A program made the translations under genes and the position numbers. A stretch of 49,122 nucleotides of DNA from an uncultured Lachnospiraceae bacterium. GTDB lineage: Bacteria; Bacillota; Clostridia; Lachnospirales; Lachnospiraceae. Below are positions 34,719 to 42,897 of the stretch, in pieces (position 1 is the stretch's first letter; each line of letters opens with the position of its first letter). The notes beneath the pieces are model-generated. The model was not told the origin of the DNA. It was given only the letters and a program-made list of their open reading frames with translations, and did no database searches. The stretch is from the NCBI GenBank assembly GCA_910578795.1, contig CAJTSD010000027.1, positions 1 to 49,122 on the forward strand, in the 5' to 3' direction.

Positions 34719-35465
34719 TTGAACTTAAGCTATTTTGATTTACTGTCGCCAGCCCCCGTGCACCTTTCAGGGATTGGCGGCATTGTTTCGCCAAAGCTGC
34801 GTGAATTGTCTGTCATCGGGTATAACAGATACCAATTCTATCTGTCCGTTTTACAAATGGACATGAATCGTGTTTTATCCGTCGTTGAGCCACAGGAGAT
34901 ACCCAACGCACAACAGCTGCAGACCAATCCCTTTGATCTGCTTACCGCAGACCCCGGCACCGCGGACATGCTCCAGGAAGTTCTGAATTTCTTTTTGGAA
35001 GAAGACGTGTCTTTTTCCGAACATCATAAGGCATTTTTCGTGCGGACGGGCAATGAAATCACAGGAATGATTACAGGCGAGAATTATCCGCAGGTTTGCG
35101 AAGCAATCTGTCTTCGAAACGGCATCCGCAAAAGTCAGGAAGTGGATTGTAACAAAGCAAAAAGCAAAAAGGCATTGGAAATTATGAATAAGCTGCAAAA
35201 GGGAAGAGAAAAAAAGGCAAATCAGGTCAAATCAGATGACAATCTAGAGCTTGGAAACATCCTGTCTGCCGTTGCCAACAAAAGCCAGTCCCTCAACATT
35301 GTAAACATATGGGATTTGACCGTATATCAGCTTTGGGACTGTTTTTTCCGGCTTTCCAACAACAGCATCTACAACATCCAATCCATGAGTGTTGCCGCGT
35401 GGGGCGACAAGGACAATCATTTTGACGCCGCCGCATGGTATAAACGCATGGACACCGGCAACTGA
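34719..35465 (+). CDS. Phage tail-region protein, possibly an assembly chaperone
   Basis: The 248-residue protein starts at TTG 34719 behind AGAGGAGGTG. It begins with the short motif LSYFDLLSPAPVHLSGIG, then an acidic helical part (about 70-105), and ends with a tail having WDLTVYQLWDCFFRL, typical of tail assembly chaperone-like proteins in Clostridia prophages. No membrane segment or known catalytic motif is present. It is the first gene after element A and the start of a run of tail and lysis genes on the plus strand. Exact function is inferred from position and overall look. Confidence 0.55.
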   Translation: MNLSYFDLLSPAPVHLSGIGGIVSPKLRELSVIGYNRYQFYLSVLQMDMNRVLSVVEPQEIPNAQQLQTNPFDLLTADPGTADMLQEVLNFFLEEDVSFSEHHKAFFVRTGNEITGMITGENYPQVCEAICLRNGIRKSQEVDCNKAKSKKALEIMNKLQKGREKKANQVKSDDNLELGNILSAVANKSQSLNIVNIWDLTVYQLWDCFFRLSNNSIYNIQSMSVAAWGDKDNHFDAAAWYKRMDTGN

Positions 35466-35525
35466 ACACAAACTTGATATCTGCGCATCCAATAAGCAGA
35501 CAAAGAGAAAGGAAGGATAATTCAT

Positions 35526-35834
35526 ATGAATGACCAGTTATTTGAAATCGTACTGATGTGCGTTCCGATACTGGGCGCCATTGTTACAGGCTTTCTTGTT
35601 CCATACATCAAAGCCAAAATTTCCGCCACACGGCTGGCACAAATTGCGGAATGGACCGAAAAAGCAGTCCGTGCCGCCGAGGTACTTTTTGATGCCCCGC
35701 AGTGCGGCAGTGAAAAGCGGGAATATGTCATCTGTTTTATTGACAGAATGTTCAATTCCAAAAAGCAGATTATTACCAAAGACCAAATACGCGTTCTGCT
35801 CGAAGCAGCGCTTGGGCAGATGAAGCAGACTTAG
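35526..35834 (+). CDS. Phage holin, LLH-type
   Basis: The 102-residue protein has an N-terminal membrane helix (IVLMCVPILGAIVTGFLVPY, residues 8-27), then charged amphipathic helices and KKQIITKDQIRVLLEAAL near the C-terminus. This is the layout of the phage LL-H holin family, which permeabilises the membrane for endolysin release. It precedes an XhlA-like protein with a C-terminal membrane helix by 15 nt, as often seen in lysis cassettes. Confidence 0.8.
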   Translation: MNDQLFEIVLMCVPILGAIVTGFLVPYIKAKISATRLAQIAEWTEKAVRAAEVLFDAPQCGSEKREYVICFIDRMFNSKKQIITKDQIRVLLEAALGQMKQT

Positions 35835-35849
35835 AAGGAGGCTTATGTC

Positions 35850-36218
35850 ATGGATGAAAATTATACCGAACTGGCAGTCCGCATTCAGGAAACGGACAGC
35901 CGCAGCAAATCAAACGAGCACCGCCTAGACGCCCACGACAGCGAGCTGCGCGAACTGCGCGAAAAGCAGGATGCCATTTACGACTTAACCTCTTCCGTAA
36001 AATCAATCGCTACGGATATGGCATACATAAAAGAAGACGTCAAGGAAGTAAAATCCGGACAGGACAGGCTCAACGAAAAAGTCACTGTTTTGGAAAATAA
36101 ACCTGCAAGCGAAACCAAAAAGAAACTTGACACAATCGCGGAAAAGCTGCTTTGGCTGTTTGTCGGCGGACTTGCCGCCGGCGCGCTTGCCCTGGCATTT
36201 CCGGGGATTGCGTGGTAA
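35850..36218 (+). CDS. XhlA-like lysis-cassette protein
   Basis: The 122-residue protein is a long coiled coil (residues 1-92; helical, rich in Asp, Glu and Lys) followed by one C-terminal membrane helix, LLWLFVGGLAAGALALAFPG, and a short tail. This is the layout of haemolysin XhlA, which acts with holin and endolysin in PBSX-like elements. AAGGAGG is 8 nt before the ATG. It lies between the holin-like and BppU-type genes, in keeping with that role. Confidence 0.75.
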   Translation: MDENYTELAVRIQETDSRSKSNEHRLDAHDSELRELREKQDAIYDLTSSVKSIATDMAYIKEDVKEVKSGQDRLNEKVTVLENKPASETKKKLDTIAEKLLWLFVGGLAAGALALAFPGIAW

Positions 36219-36272
36219 GCTGCAATTATTTTTAAAAAGGAACTATTTATAAGAAAAAGGAGGCGTTTACAA

Positions 36273-38345
36273 TTGAATATTACAAAAACAAGCAACTTAA
36301 GCTTTTACAATGATCAGGGTATTTTAACCCTGACTGCAAAGCAATTCGACACCGGACGCATATTTGCATTTCATATTATGGATCATGATACGCCTTTTGA
36401 TTTGTCGGGCTGCACCGCATATCTTAGAATTGCCAAAGCAGACGGAACACAGTTTCAGGGGCATGAATGCTGCATGGTTGAAGGCTCTCAAATCAGCATC
36501 AACACGTCTGTCGGGAATGGAAGCCAAATCCTTGCTGCCGCCGGAACAAATATATGCGAACTGCATTTGAAAGATGAAAATGATGTTACGCTTACTGCGT
36601 GGACGTTTCATATTATTGTAGAACCGCGCGTTCACGACGGAAGCCATATGGTTTCTATTGATTCTTATGATGTTCTTGACAACATGATAAACATGGAAAA
36701 GGAACGGATTGCGAATGAGGAACAGCGGAAGGAAAACGAAACGCATAGAACAAATGTTTTTAATCAGAAAATAGGCGAAACAAATACTGTCATTACAGAC
36801 TGCCAGTTGGTGATTGACGCTGCCAATCAGAAGATTCACAGTTTTGATGAAGAAATCAATGGGATTGTTGACGGAATAACCAAGGAAGCACAGTCCTATG
36901 CCGACAATGCAAAAGCCTCTGAGGCAAATGCCGCGAATGCTGCTTCGAGCGCCGCTGGCAGTGCAGCGAGTGCGTCGCAGAAAGCAAGCGACGCGGCTGC
37001 TTCCGCTGCTTTATCACAGAGCTATGCTGTTGGAGGAACGCAAAGCCGTGCAGGAGAAGACGCTGACAATGCAAAATATTATAAGGAAAAAGCCCAGGAA
37101 GCATTTCAAAATCTGCAAAGAACTGCCGTTACAGGCGTTAAAGGAGCTGCTGAAAGCGCTTATCGGACAGGAACTGTTAATCTCACCCCCGCCAATATCG
37201 GACTTGGAAATGTCAACGATACTTCCGATGAAAACAAACCGGTATCCAGCGCACAGCGTGCCGCCATTGATGCAAAGGTAAGCAAATCGGGCGATACAAT
37301 GAGCGGAAATTTAGAGATGACAAACCATTCTATTAATAATGTATCCCGTGTAGGCGGTACTGTAGGCGACAATGATTATTGGCGGATTGCCGGGGGTGAT
37401 ACCGGTTCCAATGCAGGGTATCTTGAAATTGCAACAGCAGATGACGGAACGGAGCCTATTTATGTCCGGCAATACAATAATGGAGTATTTGGAAATATTT
37501 CCCGGCAGTTAACTTTGTTGGATGAATGGGGCAATACACTGATACCTGGAACCCTTATTCCAAATATTGCCAACAGCGGAACAATCGGCGAACAAAACAG
37601 GCAGTTTCGCAGAGCATACATCGGTGGTGTAGGCGGAACTATGGCTGAAAATGATTATTGGGGCATATCAGGTAAGGATTCTGGTGTTGACTGCGGATAT
37701 TTAGATATTGCTACAGGAGATAACGGAAATGAACCCATTTACGTTACACAATATTCCGACGGAAACTTTACACATGTTTTTGACAGCAATTCCATTACAC
37801 ACAGAGCTACTTTATTGGACGAAAACGGAAATACTGCATTTCCCGGTCGGGTGACTGCCCCTGTATTTCAAGGACAGGTAACTAATGCAGATGTCGCTGC
37901 CAAATTAGGCACTACATCTGTAGGCTCTTCGGAAATACCTATATATCTTGAGAGAGGCATCCCTTTTAGATGTGAAGATATTTTAAATCTTTACCATGAA
38001 GCCAAAAACGGTGATCGGGAAAATTGGAGATTTATACTGATAAAACCAACCAATCCATCCGGCGGGTATAATTTCTTAATCCAGTTTGTGTCTATAAGAC
38101 CTCTTTCCATACGCGCAAATATCAGACTTCCGTACTCGTATCCTCTTTCATCCGGTTGGCGTCCTATGGTTTTTGCCACAAATGAAATCGGGGCATTCAA
38201 AAAACAGATCATGTCCGTAAATTTTAACAGAAGCAATGCCGCATGGACTGGCGTAGGATACGAACTTGCATCTTTAGACATGTGTAACCCAATATATAAT
38301 GAAGACATGTCAAATATAAATATTATGGTAATAGGAGTGATATGA
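36273..38345 (+). CDS. BppU-type baseplate upper protein / receptor-binding tail protein 1
   Basis: The 690-residue protein starts at TTG 36273 behind AGGAGG. The N-terminal domain (residues 1-120) is the BppU_N-type anchor: KQFDTGRIFAFHIMDHDTPF, CTAYLRIAKADGTQFQG and NICELHL. A coiled coil (about 140-210) and an Ala/Ser-rich stretch (about 210-250) follow. Two tandem units of about 85 residues come next, each with GYLEIATADDGTEPIYV-type sequence (about 365-400 and 465-500). A distinct C-terminal part (about 560-690) probably binds the host surface. The N-terminus is nearly the same as that of the second BppU protein (47392-49071), while the C-termini are unrelated. Confidence 0.82.
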   Translation: MNITKTSNLSFYNDQGILTLTAKQFDTGRIFAFHIMDHDTPFDLSGCTAYLRIAKADGTQFQGHECCMVEGSQISINTSVGNGSQILAAAGTNICELHLKDENDVTLTAWTFHIIVEPRVHDGSHMVSIDSYDVLDNMINMEKERIANEEQRKENETHRTNVFNQKIGETNTVITDCQLVIDAANQKIHSFDEEINGIVDGITKEAQSYADNAKASEANAANAASSAAGSAASASQKASDAAASAALSQSYAVGGTQSRAGEDADNAKYYKEKAQEAFQNLQRTAVTGVKGAAESAYRTGTVNLTPANIGLGNVNDTSDENKPVSSAQRAAIDAKVSKSGDTMSGNLEMTNHSINNVSRVGGTVGDNDYWRIAGGDTGSNAGYLEIATADDGTEPIYVRQYNNGVFGNISRQLTLLDEWGNTLIPGTLIPNIANSGTIGEQNRQFRRAYIGGVGGTMAENDYWGISGKDSGVDCGYLDIATGDNGNEPIYVTQYSDGNFTHVFDSNSITHRATLLDENGNTAFPGRVTAPVFQGQVTNADVAAKLGTTSVGSSEIPIYLERGIPFRCEDILNLYHEAKNGDRENWRFILIKPTNPSGGYNFLIQFVSIRPLSIRANIRLPYSYPLSSGWRPMVFATNEIGAFKKQIMSVNFNRSNAAWTGVGYELASLDMCNPIYNEDMSNINIMVIGVI

Positions 38346-38346
38346 C

Positions 38347-39015
38347 ATGAAAGAACAAATTTATTTAATCTATGATGCAGCAGGCTGCTTTCAAGGTTTT
38401 TTTACAAAGGAAACGGCAAATAATTTACTCAACAATCAGAGCGAACTGCGAAAAGCCCCTGTTTCAAAAAAAATGCACAAATATTTAATGAGCTGCAGTT
38501 CTGATTTCCTTATCAACACAGACTTGATAATAAATGGCGAAACCGAAATTGATGACAAGAAATTCATCACTATTATACCAAATAGTATCAGTGATGACGA
38601 ACTGAAAAAAAAGTTTAAAGGCGATATGAAAAGCAGATGTCATTTTTACATAACATCAGGTACAGATGTTGAACTGTCAACAGGAGAAACAAAACATTTT
38701 TCATTCAAGCTTGAAGACCAAATCAATCTTACCGCATTGGTTGCAAATCACACGGAAAACGATAGCGTTTATTATCATGCCGATGATGAAAATGACACGC
38801 TATATAGTTACTCTGATATCGTAACAATATACAAAACCCTGTACAACAATAAAATTTACAATCAAATATACACAGAGGTGCTATGCCACTGGATAAATAA
38901 TCATCTTACGGCAGAAACATTTGAAGAAAAACAACATATTATTTCCTACGGCTTCTGCACGGATGACATGAGAGAAAGGATCGGTGAACTTTATGGCAGT
39001 CAAAAACTTTTATAA
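38347..39015 (+). CDS. Phage tail-associated protein with DUF4376-like region
   Basis: The 222-residue protein begins 1 nt after the BppU-type stop. The central part (SFKLEDQINLTALVANHTEN, near residues 120-140, followed by YTEVLCHWINNH near 180) has the pattern of DUF4376, found in tail-fibre proteins and assembly factors. The N-terminal half is not recognised. The tight linkage downstream of the receptor-binding protein suggests a tail accessory or fibre-assembly role. The next gene starts inside its last codons. Confidence 0.6.
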   Translation: MKEQIYLIYDAAGCFQGFFTKETANNLLNNQSELRKAPVSKKMHKYLMSCSSDFLINTDLIINGETEIDDKKFITIIPNSISDDELKKKFKGDMKSRCHFYITSGTDVELSTGETKHFSFKLEDQINLTALVANHTENDSVYYHADDENDTLYSYSDIVTIYKTLYNNKIYNQIYTEVLCHWINNHLTAETFEEKQHIISYGFCTDDMRERIGELYGSQKLL

Positions 39016-39715
39016 TAGCAATCAGGACAAGCTATATATTCTGCATTTTCCAGGAACCGGCATGGAATCTGAAGACAGCCAGCATATTATTGCGAAAACA
39101 TTAAAGCTAAAGTTCAACGTTTCCGAAGACATCGCCATAATATCCGTAATGGATGAGCAATGCTGGAAACGGTCAATTTTGCGGGAGCAATGTGAAAACA
39201 ACAACATAGAAATCTTAAACCCCGCAATCAATGAAAAAAACTGGAACAATACTAAAAAAATTGACTACATACTTGAAGCCTTAAAACAAACAAAGAAACA
39301 TTACTGCCTTATATTAGACGGCAGGGATGTACAGATCTGTGCCAGTCTTGACAACGAATTTATTGAAAAGTTTAAATGTTTTGGGAAACCAATCGTCTAT
39401 AACGGCACACCCAATGCCTATCCGCCTGTCGTTATTGAATCCATACAGGAAGTGATTGCCATAAAAGGCAAACAGAAATATCTGAATGCCGGCGTATGCG
39501 TTGGAGAACGAAACAGTCTTATCAAGTTCTACACAAAAGCAGCAGAAATAAACAAAAAATATCCTGACAATCACAGTGAACAGATGATTATCAGGATGAC
39601 AAGAAAAAAATATCCTGACTTTGCGACACATGACTCCAATAACAATATCTTTCGAATTATCCACGAATACGATACAAAAACAGTTAATCTCGACGACGGC
39701 TATATATTAATTTAA
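38993..39715 (+). CDS. Glycosyltransferase-like (PLOD/DUF-type) protein in the tail module
   Basis: The protein has 240 residues from ATG 38993 (a GTG at 38984 would add three). It overlaps the preceding gene by 23 nt. It has a Rossmann-like N-terminal half and a DxD-like LILDGRDVQI (about residues 101-110), then KPIVYNGTPNAYPPV and the acceptor-side motif LNAGVCVGERNSLIKFY. It ends with a Ser/His/Glu-containing segment (NHSEQMIIRMTRK). This is the pattern of glycosyltransferase-A-fold enzymes of the procollagen galactosyltransferase/PLOD group. A role in glycosylating the neighbouring tail protein is inferred from position only. Confidence 0.65.
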   Translation: MAVKNFYNSNQDKLYILHFPGTGMESEDSQHIIAKTLKLKFNVSEDIAIISVMDEQCWKRSILREQCENNNIEILNPAINEKNWNNTKKIDYILEALKQTKKHYCLILDGRDVQICASLDNEFIEKFKCFGKPIVYNGTPNAYPPVVIESIQEVIAIKGKQKYLNAGVCVGERNSLIKFYTKAAEINKKYPDNHSEQMIIRMTRKKYPDFATHDSNNNIFRIIHEYDTKTVNLDDGYILI

Positions 39716-39761
39716 AATTTATCACACTCGAATAACTTATATTTAACAAGGAGAAACTCAT

Positions 39762-40667
39762 ATGAAAAAAGGAATCGACCTCGCAAAATGGAACAAAGTG
39801 ACCGACTACCAATCCGTCAGAAACGCAGGTGTCCAATTTGCAATTATAAAAGTAATCAACTCCCAAAACAAACCCGACAGCCGCTTTCACGAACATGTAA
39901 GCGGCATGCTCGGCGCAGGGATCCCAATCATCGGCGGCTACACCTACTCTTACGCCAACACGGCGGACAAAGCAAGGAGAGCCGCCGATGCTTTTGTAAA
40001 AACGGCAGAACCGCAAAACATCTCAGCCCTATGGCTTGATTTGGAGGATAACGCCGTCAAAGGTCTTGGCAGCAGCATTTTAAATATCATAAGCATTTAC
40101 CAAAACAGCGCGCAGGATGCCGGTATGCAGTTCGGCATCTACACAGGCGCGGCGTACTACACTCCCTACCTGAAGCCCTACGCAAAGGAAATCGCAGATA
40201 TTCCCATTTGGTGGGCGCGATACCCTTATACAAAGGAGCGCACAATTACGGCAGATGTCCCCGACAGCAAATTTCTGCCCCAAAACATGGAGCTGAGCGG
40301 CTGGCAGTACAGCTCCAAAGGAAGGATAAACGGAATCAGCGGCTATACTGACCTCAATATTTGGTACAACCAAACTGCATTTGAAAATGTATCCCAGGAA
40401 ATACCGCTCGAACATAATCCCTTTGCAGAGCCTGTCGCAAATGTCAAAATCGGCAAAACCGGCAACGACGCAAGCTGGGTGCAGTGGTATTTATGGCGGT
40501 TTGGAACGCTTACGGATAACAACGGAACTCCCGACGCCGCACAAATCAACGGCATCTTTGACAGCCATACTAGACAAAAGGTCATGGAAGTACAAGCACT
40601 GCTTGGATTAACGGCAGACGGAATTGTCGGAAAAATCACACGGTCCATGTGGAAAAAAATCTGTTAG
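39762..40667 (+). CDS. GH25-type muramidase endolysin with peptidoglycan-binding domain
   Basis: The 301-residue protein has an N-terminal glycoside hydrolase 25-like barrel. GIDLAKW gives the catalytic-site Asp6, and LWLDLED near residues 90-97 supplies Asp93 and Glu95. The C-terminal PG_binding_1-type domain (about 228-299) contains NGIFDSHTRQKVMEVQALLG and DGIVGKITRSMW. There is no signal peptide, as expected for holin-dependent lysins. It follows the tail genes and closes this plus-strand unit. Confidence 0.87.
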   Translation: MKKGIDLAKWNKVTDYQSVRNAGVQFAIIKVINSQNKPDSRFHEHVSGMLGAGIPIIGGYTYSYANTADKARRAADAFVKTAEPQNISALWLDLEDNAVKGLGSSILNIISIYQNSAQDAGMQFGIYTGAAYYTPYLKPYAKEIADIPIWWARYPYTKERTITADVPDSKFLPQNMELSGWQYSSKGRINGISGYTDLNIWYNQTAFENVSQEIPLEHNPFAEPVANVKIGKTGNDASWVQWYLWRFGTLTDNNGTPDAAQINGIFDSHTRQKVMEVQALLGLTADGIVGKITRSMWKKIC

Positions 40668-40691
40668 AAAGGGGCATCTGCCCCTTTCTAA
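40664..40691. terminator. Convergent terminator hairpin
   Basis: A perfect 13-bp stem (40664-40676 with 40679-40691) has a 2-nt loop. On the minus strand it is followed by ATTTTTTT, so it is a good terminator for the DUF262 operon. On the plus side the T-run is weak. Confidence 0.7.
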
Positions 40692-42062
40692 TCAATTTGC
40701 ACCGCAAAACAAATCAAAATCCTTACGCATATGCAGATAATTTTTCCTTTGGTCCGCAAAATACGTTTTATTTTTCTTCGCATACACCTTCATCCATTCA
40801 TCCAAATCCCTGTCCTCCTTATAAGAAAATGCCACCATTGCCAACAGCGATAATCGGTTTTGCGCATCGCGCAGCTTAGAGCCTGCCTGGATTGCCGCAT
40901 TCTCCAAATCGTCCAGCGTTTCACGGTAAAGCCCTAAATCCGCTTCCAACGTATCCGCATCAATCCCAACCATTTCCGACAAAAATGCGCTCTCATCCAT
41001 TTGCGTACATATGTTCCTTTGCTCCCGTAAAAATTCCTGCATCAGATTTTCCAGCAGTTCCAGTTTTGCACCGATAACCGGTTTGTCCTTCGTACATTTT
41101 TTCCTGTCAATCTCATCAAACAGCAACCCGCTTCCATTCACTCTTGTATGCCTGTAAACGCCTTGAAACGCTCTTAAAAACGCCGCAAATTCCTCATCCT
41201 CGCGTCCAAGACCTGTAAAACGGTCAAACAGGGTCAAAAAAATAAAAGAGTCCTTCTTATTAAAAACACTTTTTATCTCGTCCGTAACAATCCGTTCGAG
41301 CCTGCGAAGATTATCCGCAAGCCGTTCAAACTCCTCTCTCGCTGCATGGTTGTTCAGATATTTGCAAAGCTCCTTCGGCTGCTTTTTCCACTTATCAAAA
41401 TGATGGGTGCACATAACAGTTTCAATAATGGCTCTCTCGACGACACCCTTGGTTTTATCCGGCTCCGAATAATCGCTGCAGTCAAGGAAAAACCTGCTGT
41501 CAGAAATCTCACGGATATAACCGGCAAAATTATCAATATAAGTAAACGCCTTCTGATCCGTATTCATCGGGGTATGATTGTTGTAGCGTTTGATATATTT
41601 TGAAATCTTGTGATTGTCGCAGTCCTCATGAATAATCGTTTCGATTTGGTATTCGTTAAACCGCTTCTGCAGCTCTTCCGGAAGTTTTTCGTACGTTTTA
41701 TTCCGAATATCAAACACAGCGTCCTCCCATGTGATATTCCCCTTTTTATCCCTGATTTTTTTCTTGTAAGGTATCATCGAATCGGCAACGGCTGCCGTAA
41801 TCTTATAATTTCCATAACGAAACCTGTGCAAAGCGGCGCTTCTTTGCCCGCCGTCTGCAATATGGAGCTGCGAGTTGTTTTCCTCGCCAAGTATAATCGG
41901 GGGAATATACTCGTCCATCAGCACCGTCACTACCAACTCGTTCATCTGTTCATTGCTCCATACAAAGTGTCTTTGTACGTCTGCATTGTTGCATATATCC
42001 TGTTCTTCGATTTTATCCAAATACATCTCCAATGTATAGGTCTGCCTGCGTGGTCTTGCCAT
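40692..42062 (-). CDS. DUF262-family protein
   Basis: The 456-residue protein has an N-terminal DUF262 (ParB/GmrSD-like) domain. FVWSNEQMNELVVTVLMDEY is followed by IADGGQRSAALHRFRYGNY; the GGQR motif replaces the usual DGQQR. The rest is helical with no recognised nuclease. DUF262 proteins range from restriction-like NTP-dependent nucleases to regulators. It is 35 nt downstream of a sigma-like gene on the minus strand, and a hairpin follows it. It is probably a DNA-binding or regulatory factor of the phage-like element; the true role is unknown. Confidence 0.78.
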   Translation of the reverse strand: MARPRRQTYTLEMYLDKIEEQDICNNADVQRHFVWSNEQMNELVVTVLMDEYIPPIILGEENNSQLHIADGGQRSAALHRFRYGNYKITAAVADSMIPYKKKIRDKKGNITWEDAVFDIRNKTYEKLPEELQKRFNEYQIETIIHEDCDNHKISKYIKRYNNHTPMNTDQKAFTYIDNFAGYIREISDSRFFLDCSDYSEPDKTKGVVERAIIETVMCTHHFDKWKKQPKELCKYLNNHAAREEFERLADNLRRLERIVTDEIKSVFNKKDSFIFLTLFDRFTGLGREDEEFAAFLRAFQGVYRHTRVNGSGLLFDEIDRKKCTKDKPVIGAKLELLENLMQEFLREQRNICTQMDESAFLSEMVGIDADTLEADLGLYRETLDDLENAAIQAGSKLRDAQNRLSLLAMVAFSYKEDRDLDEWMKVYAKKNKTYFADQRKNYLHMRKDFDLFCGAN

Positions 42063-42097
42063 ATGAAACCGCCTCCTTTACCAATTTTCCTTTTTTC

Positions 42098-42655
42098 CTA
42101 AAACAAGATGGAAACATTCCGATACGAATGGATTGCCGCATTACAGTCCGCATACTGCTTCTCACTGATTTTCAGCGCTTCTTTAATTTCATCGGAAGCA
42201 TAGCCGTCTGCCGTCAGCTGCAGAACCTCCCTTTGAAGCTTTGAAAGCTTCCGCAAATACAGCATTGTCCGTATCCCGTATCCTTGTCCCATTTTCTCAA
42301 AAACCGCATTTTCCAGTTCAAACCGGTCTGTTATCAAATCACCGACCGTACATCCGCTGTCATTACCGACGGGCATGTCGATAGAAACAGACATTCGGTC
42401 TGCCCTGCGCTTCTCACAGTTTATTTTTGATATTTCCGTTTTTATTTTATTTGATAAACACGCATATAAATATACGTCAAACGCCTCAAGATCCTCGCAC
42501 CGCCTCATGGCGTCCACAAATACTTCGTTTGCAAGCGAATAAAAATCGTCCCTGTCCTTATCCGACAAACCGCCGAATTTTGACAGGATTTTATCGACCA
42601 ATCTGCGAAGTTTTTTGGCATTATCCGCATAATATGCCTCCAATAATTCTTCCAT
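42098..42655 (-). CDS. Sigma-70-like RNA polymerase factor
   Basis: The 185-residue protein has the two-domain look of small sigma factors. The sigma-2-like region (about residues 15-90) contains DRDDFYSLANEVFVDAMRR and LYACLSNKIKTEISKINCEK. The sigma-4-like helix-turn-helix at the C-terminus (about 130-180) contains SKLQREVLQLTADGYASDEI and a recognition helix LKISEKQYADCNAAI. It resembles ECF/UviA-type factors, which in clostridial bacteriocin loci switch on late genes. The start follows AAAGGA. It is preceded by a consensus promoter with an SOS-like box and heads the DUF262 operon. It is divergent from an RNA polymerase gene. Confidence 0.75.
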   Translation of the reverse strand: MEELLEAYYADNAKKLRRLVDKILSKFGGLSDKDRDDFYSLANEVFVDAMRRCEDLEAFDVYLYACLSNKIKTEISKINCEKRRADRMSVSIDMPVGNDSGCTVGDLITDRFELENAVFEKMGQGYGIRTMLYLRKLSKLQREVLQLTADGYASDEIKEALKISEKQYADCNAAIHSYRNVSILF

Positions 42656-42753
42656 AATAAAATTCCTTTCCTGTCACAATATCACATCATTCCAAACAAA
42701 TCTGCCGGCTTTTTGTTTATCCTGAATATTGTTTTTCTTTTTTAAGTACATTC

Positions 42754-42782
42754 ATTATAGAATACACGTTCGTATTTGTCAA
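42754..42782 (-). promoter_or_regulatory. Consensus sigma-A promoter with LexA-like SOS box (sigma/DUF262 operon)
   Basis: On the minus strand, TTGACA (42777-42782), 17 nt and TATAAT (42754-42759) are all consensus. The spacer and first -10 base hold CGAACGTGTATTCT (42759-42772), which matches the Firmicute LexA/DinR consensus CGAACRNRYGTTYC at 11 of 13 defined positions. Repression by LexA and release on DNA damage are inferred. Confidence 0.72.
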
Positions 42783-42811
42783 TTGTTTTTTCTCGAACTT
42801 TCGTTTGTAAT
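42783..42811 (+). promoter_or_regulatory. Sigma-A-like promoter with LexA-like SOS box (RNA polymerase operon)
   Basis: TTGTTT (42783-42788), 17 nt and TGTAAT (42806-42811) lie before the polymerase gene. CGAACTTTCGTTTG (42794-42807) in the spacer fits the LexA consensus at 10 of 13 defined positions. It mirrors the divergent promoter's design and starts one base after it ends. Confidence 0.58.
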
Positions 42812-42897
42812 TTTTTTAGTAATTTCGAATTATAAAAACAGAACTATATATCAGACGCACACAACCGTACAGACAATCGAAAATGGAGGAAATACAA

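Noticed and set aside
36324..36839. Long antisense open frame opposite the first BppU-type gene
   Set aside because: It has no ribosome site or recognisable sequence and mirrors the coding frame of a clear gene.
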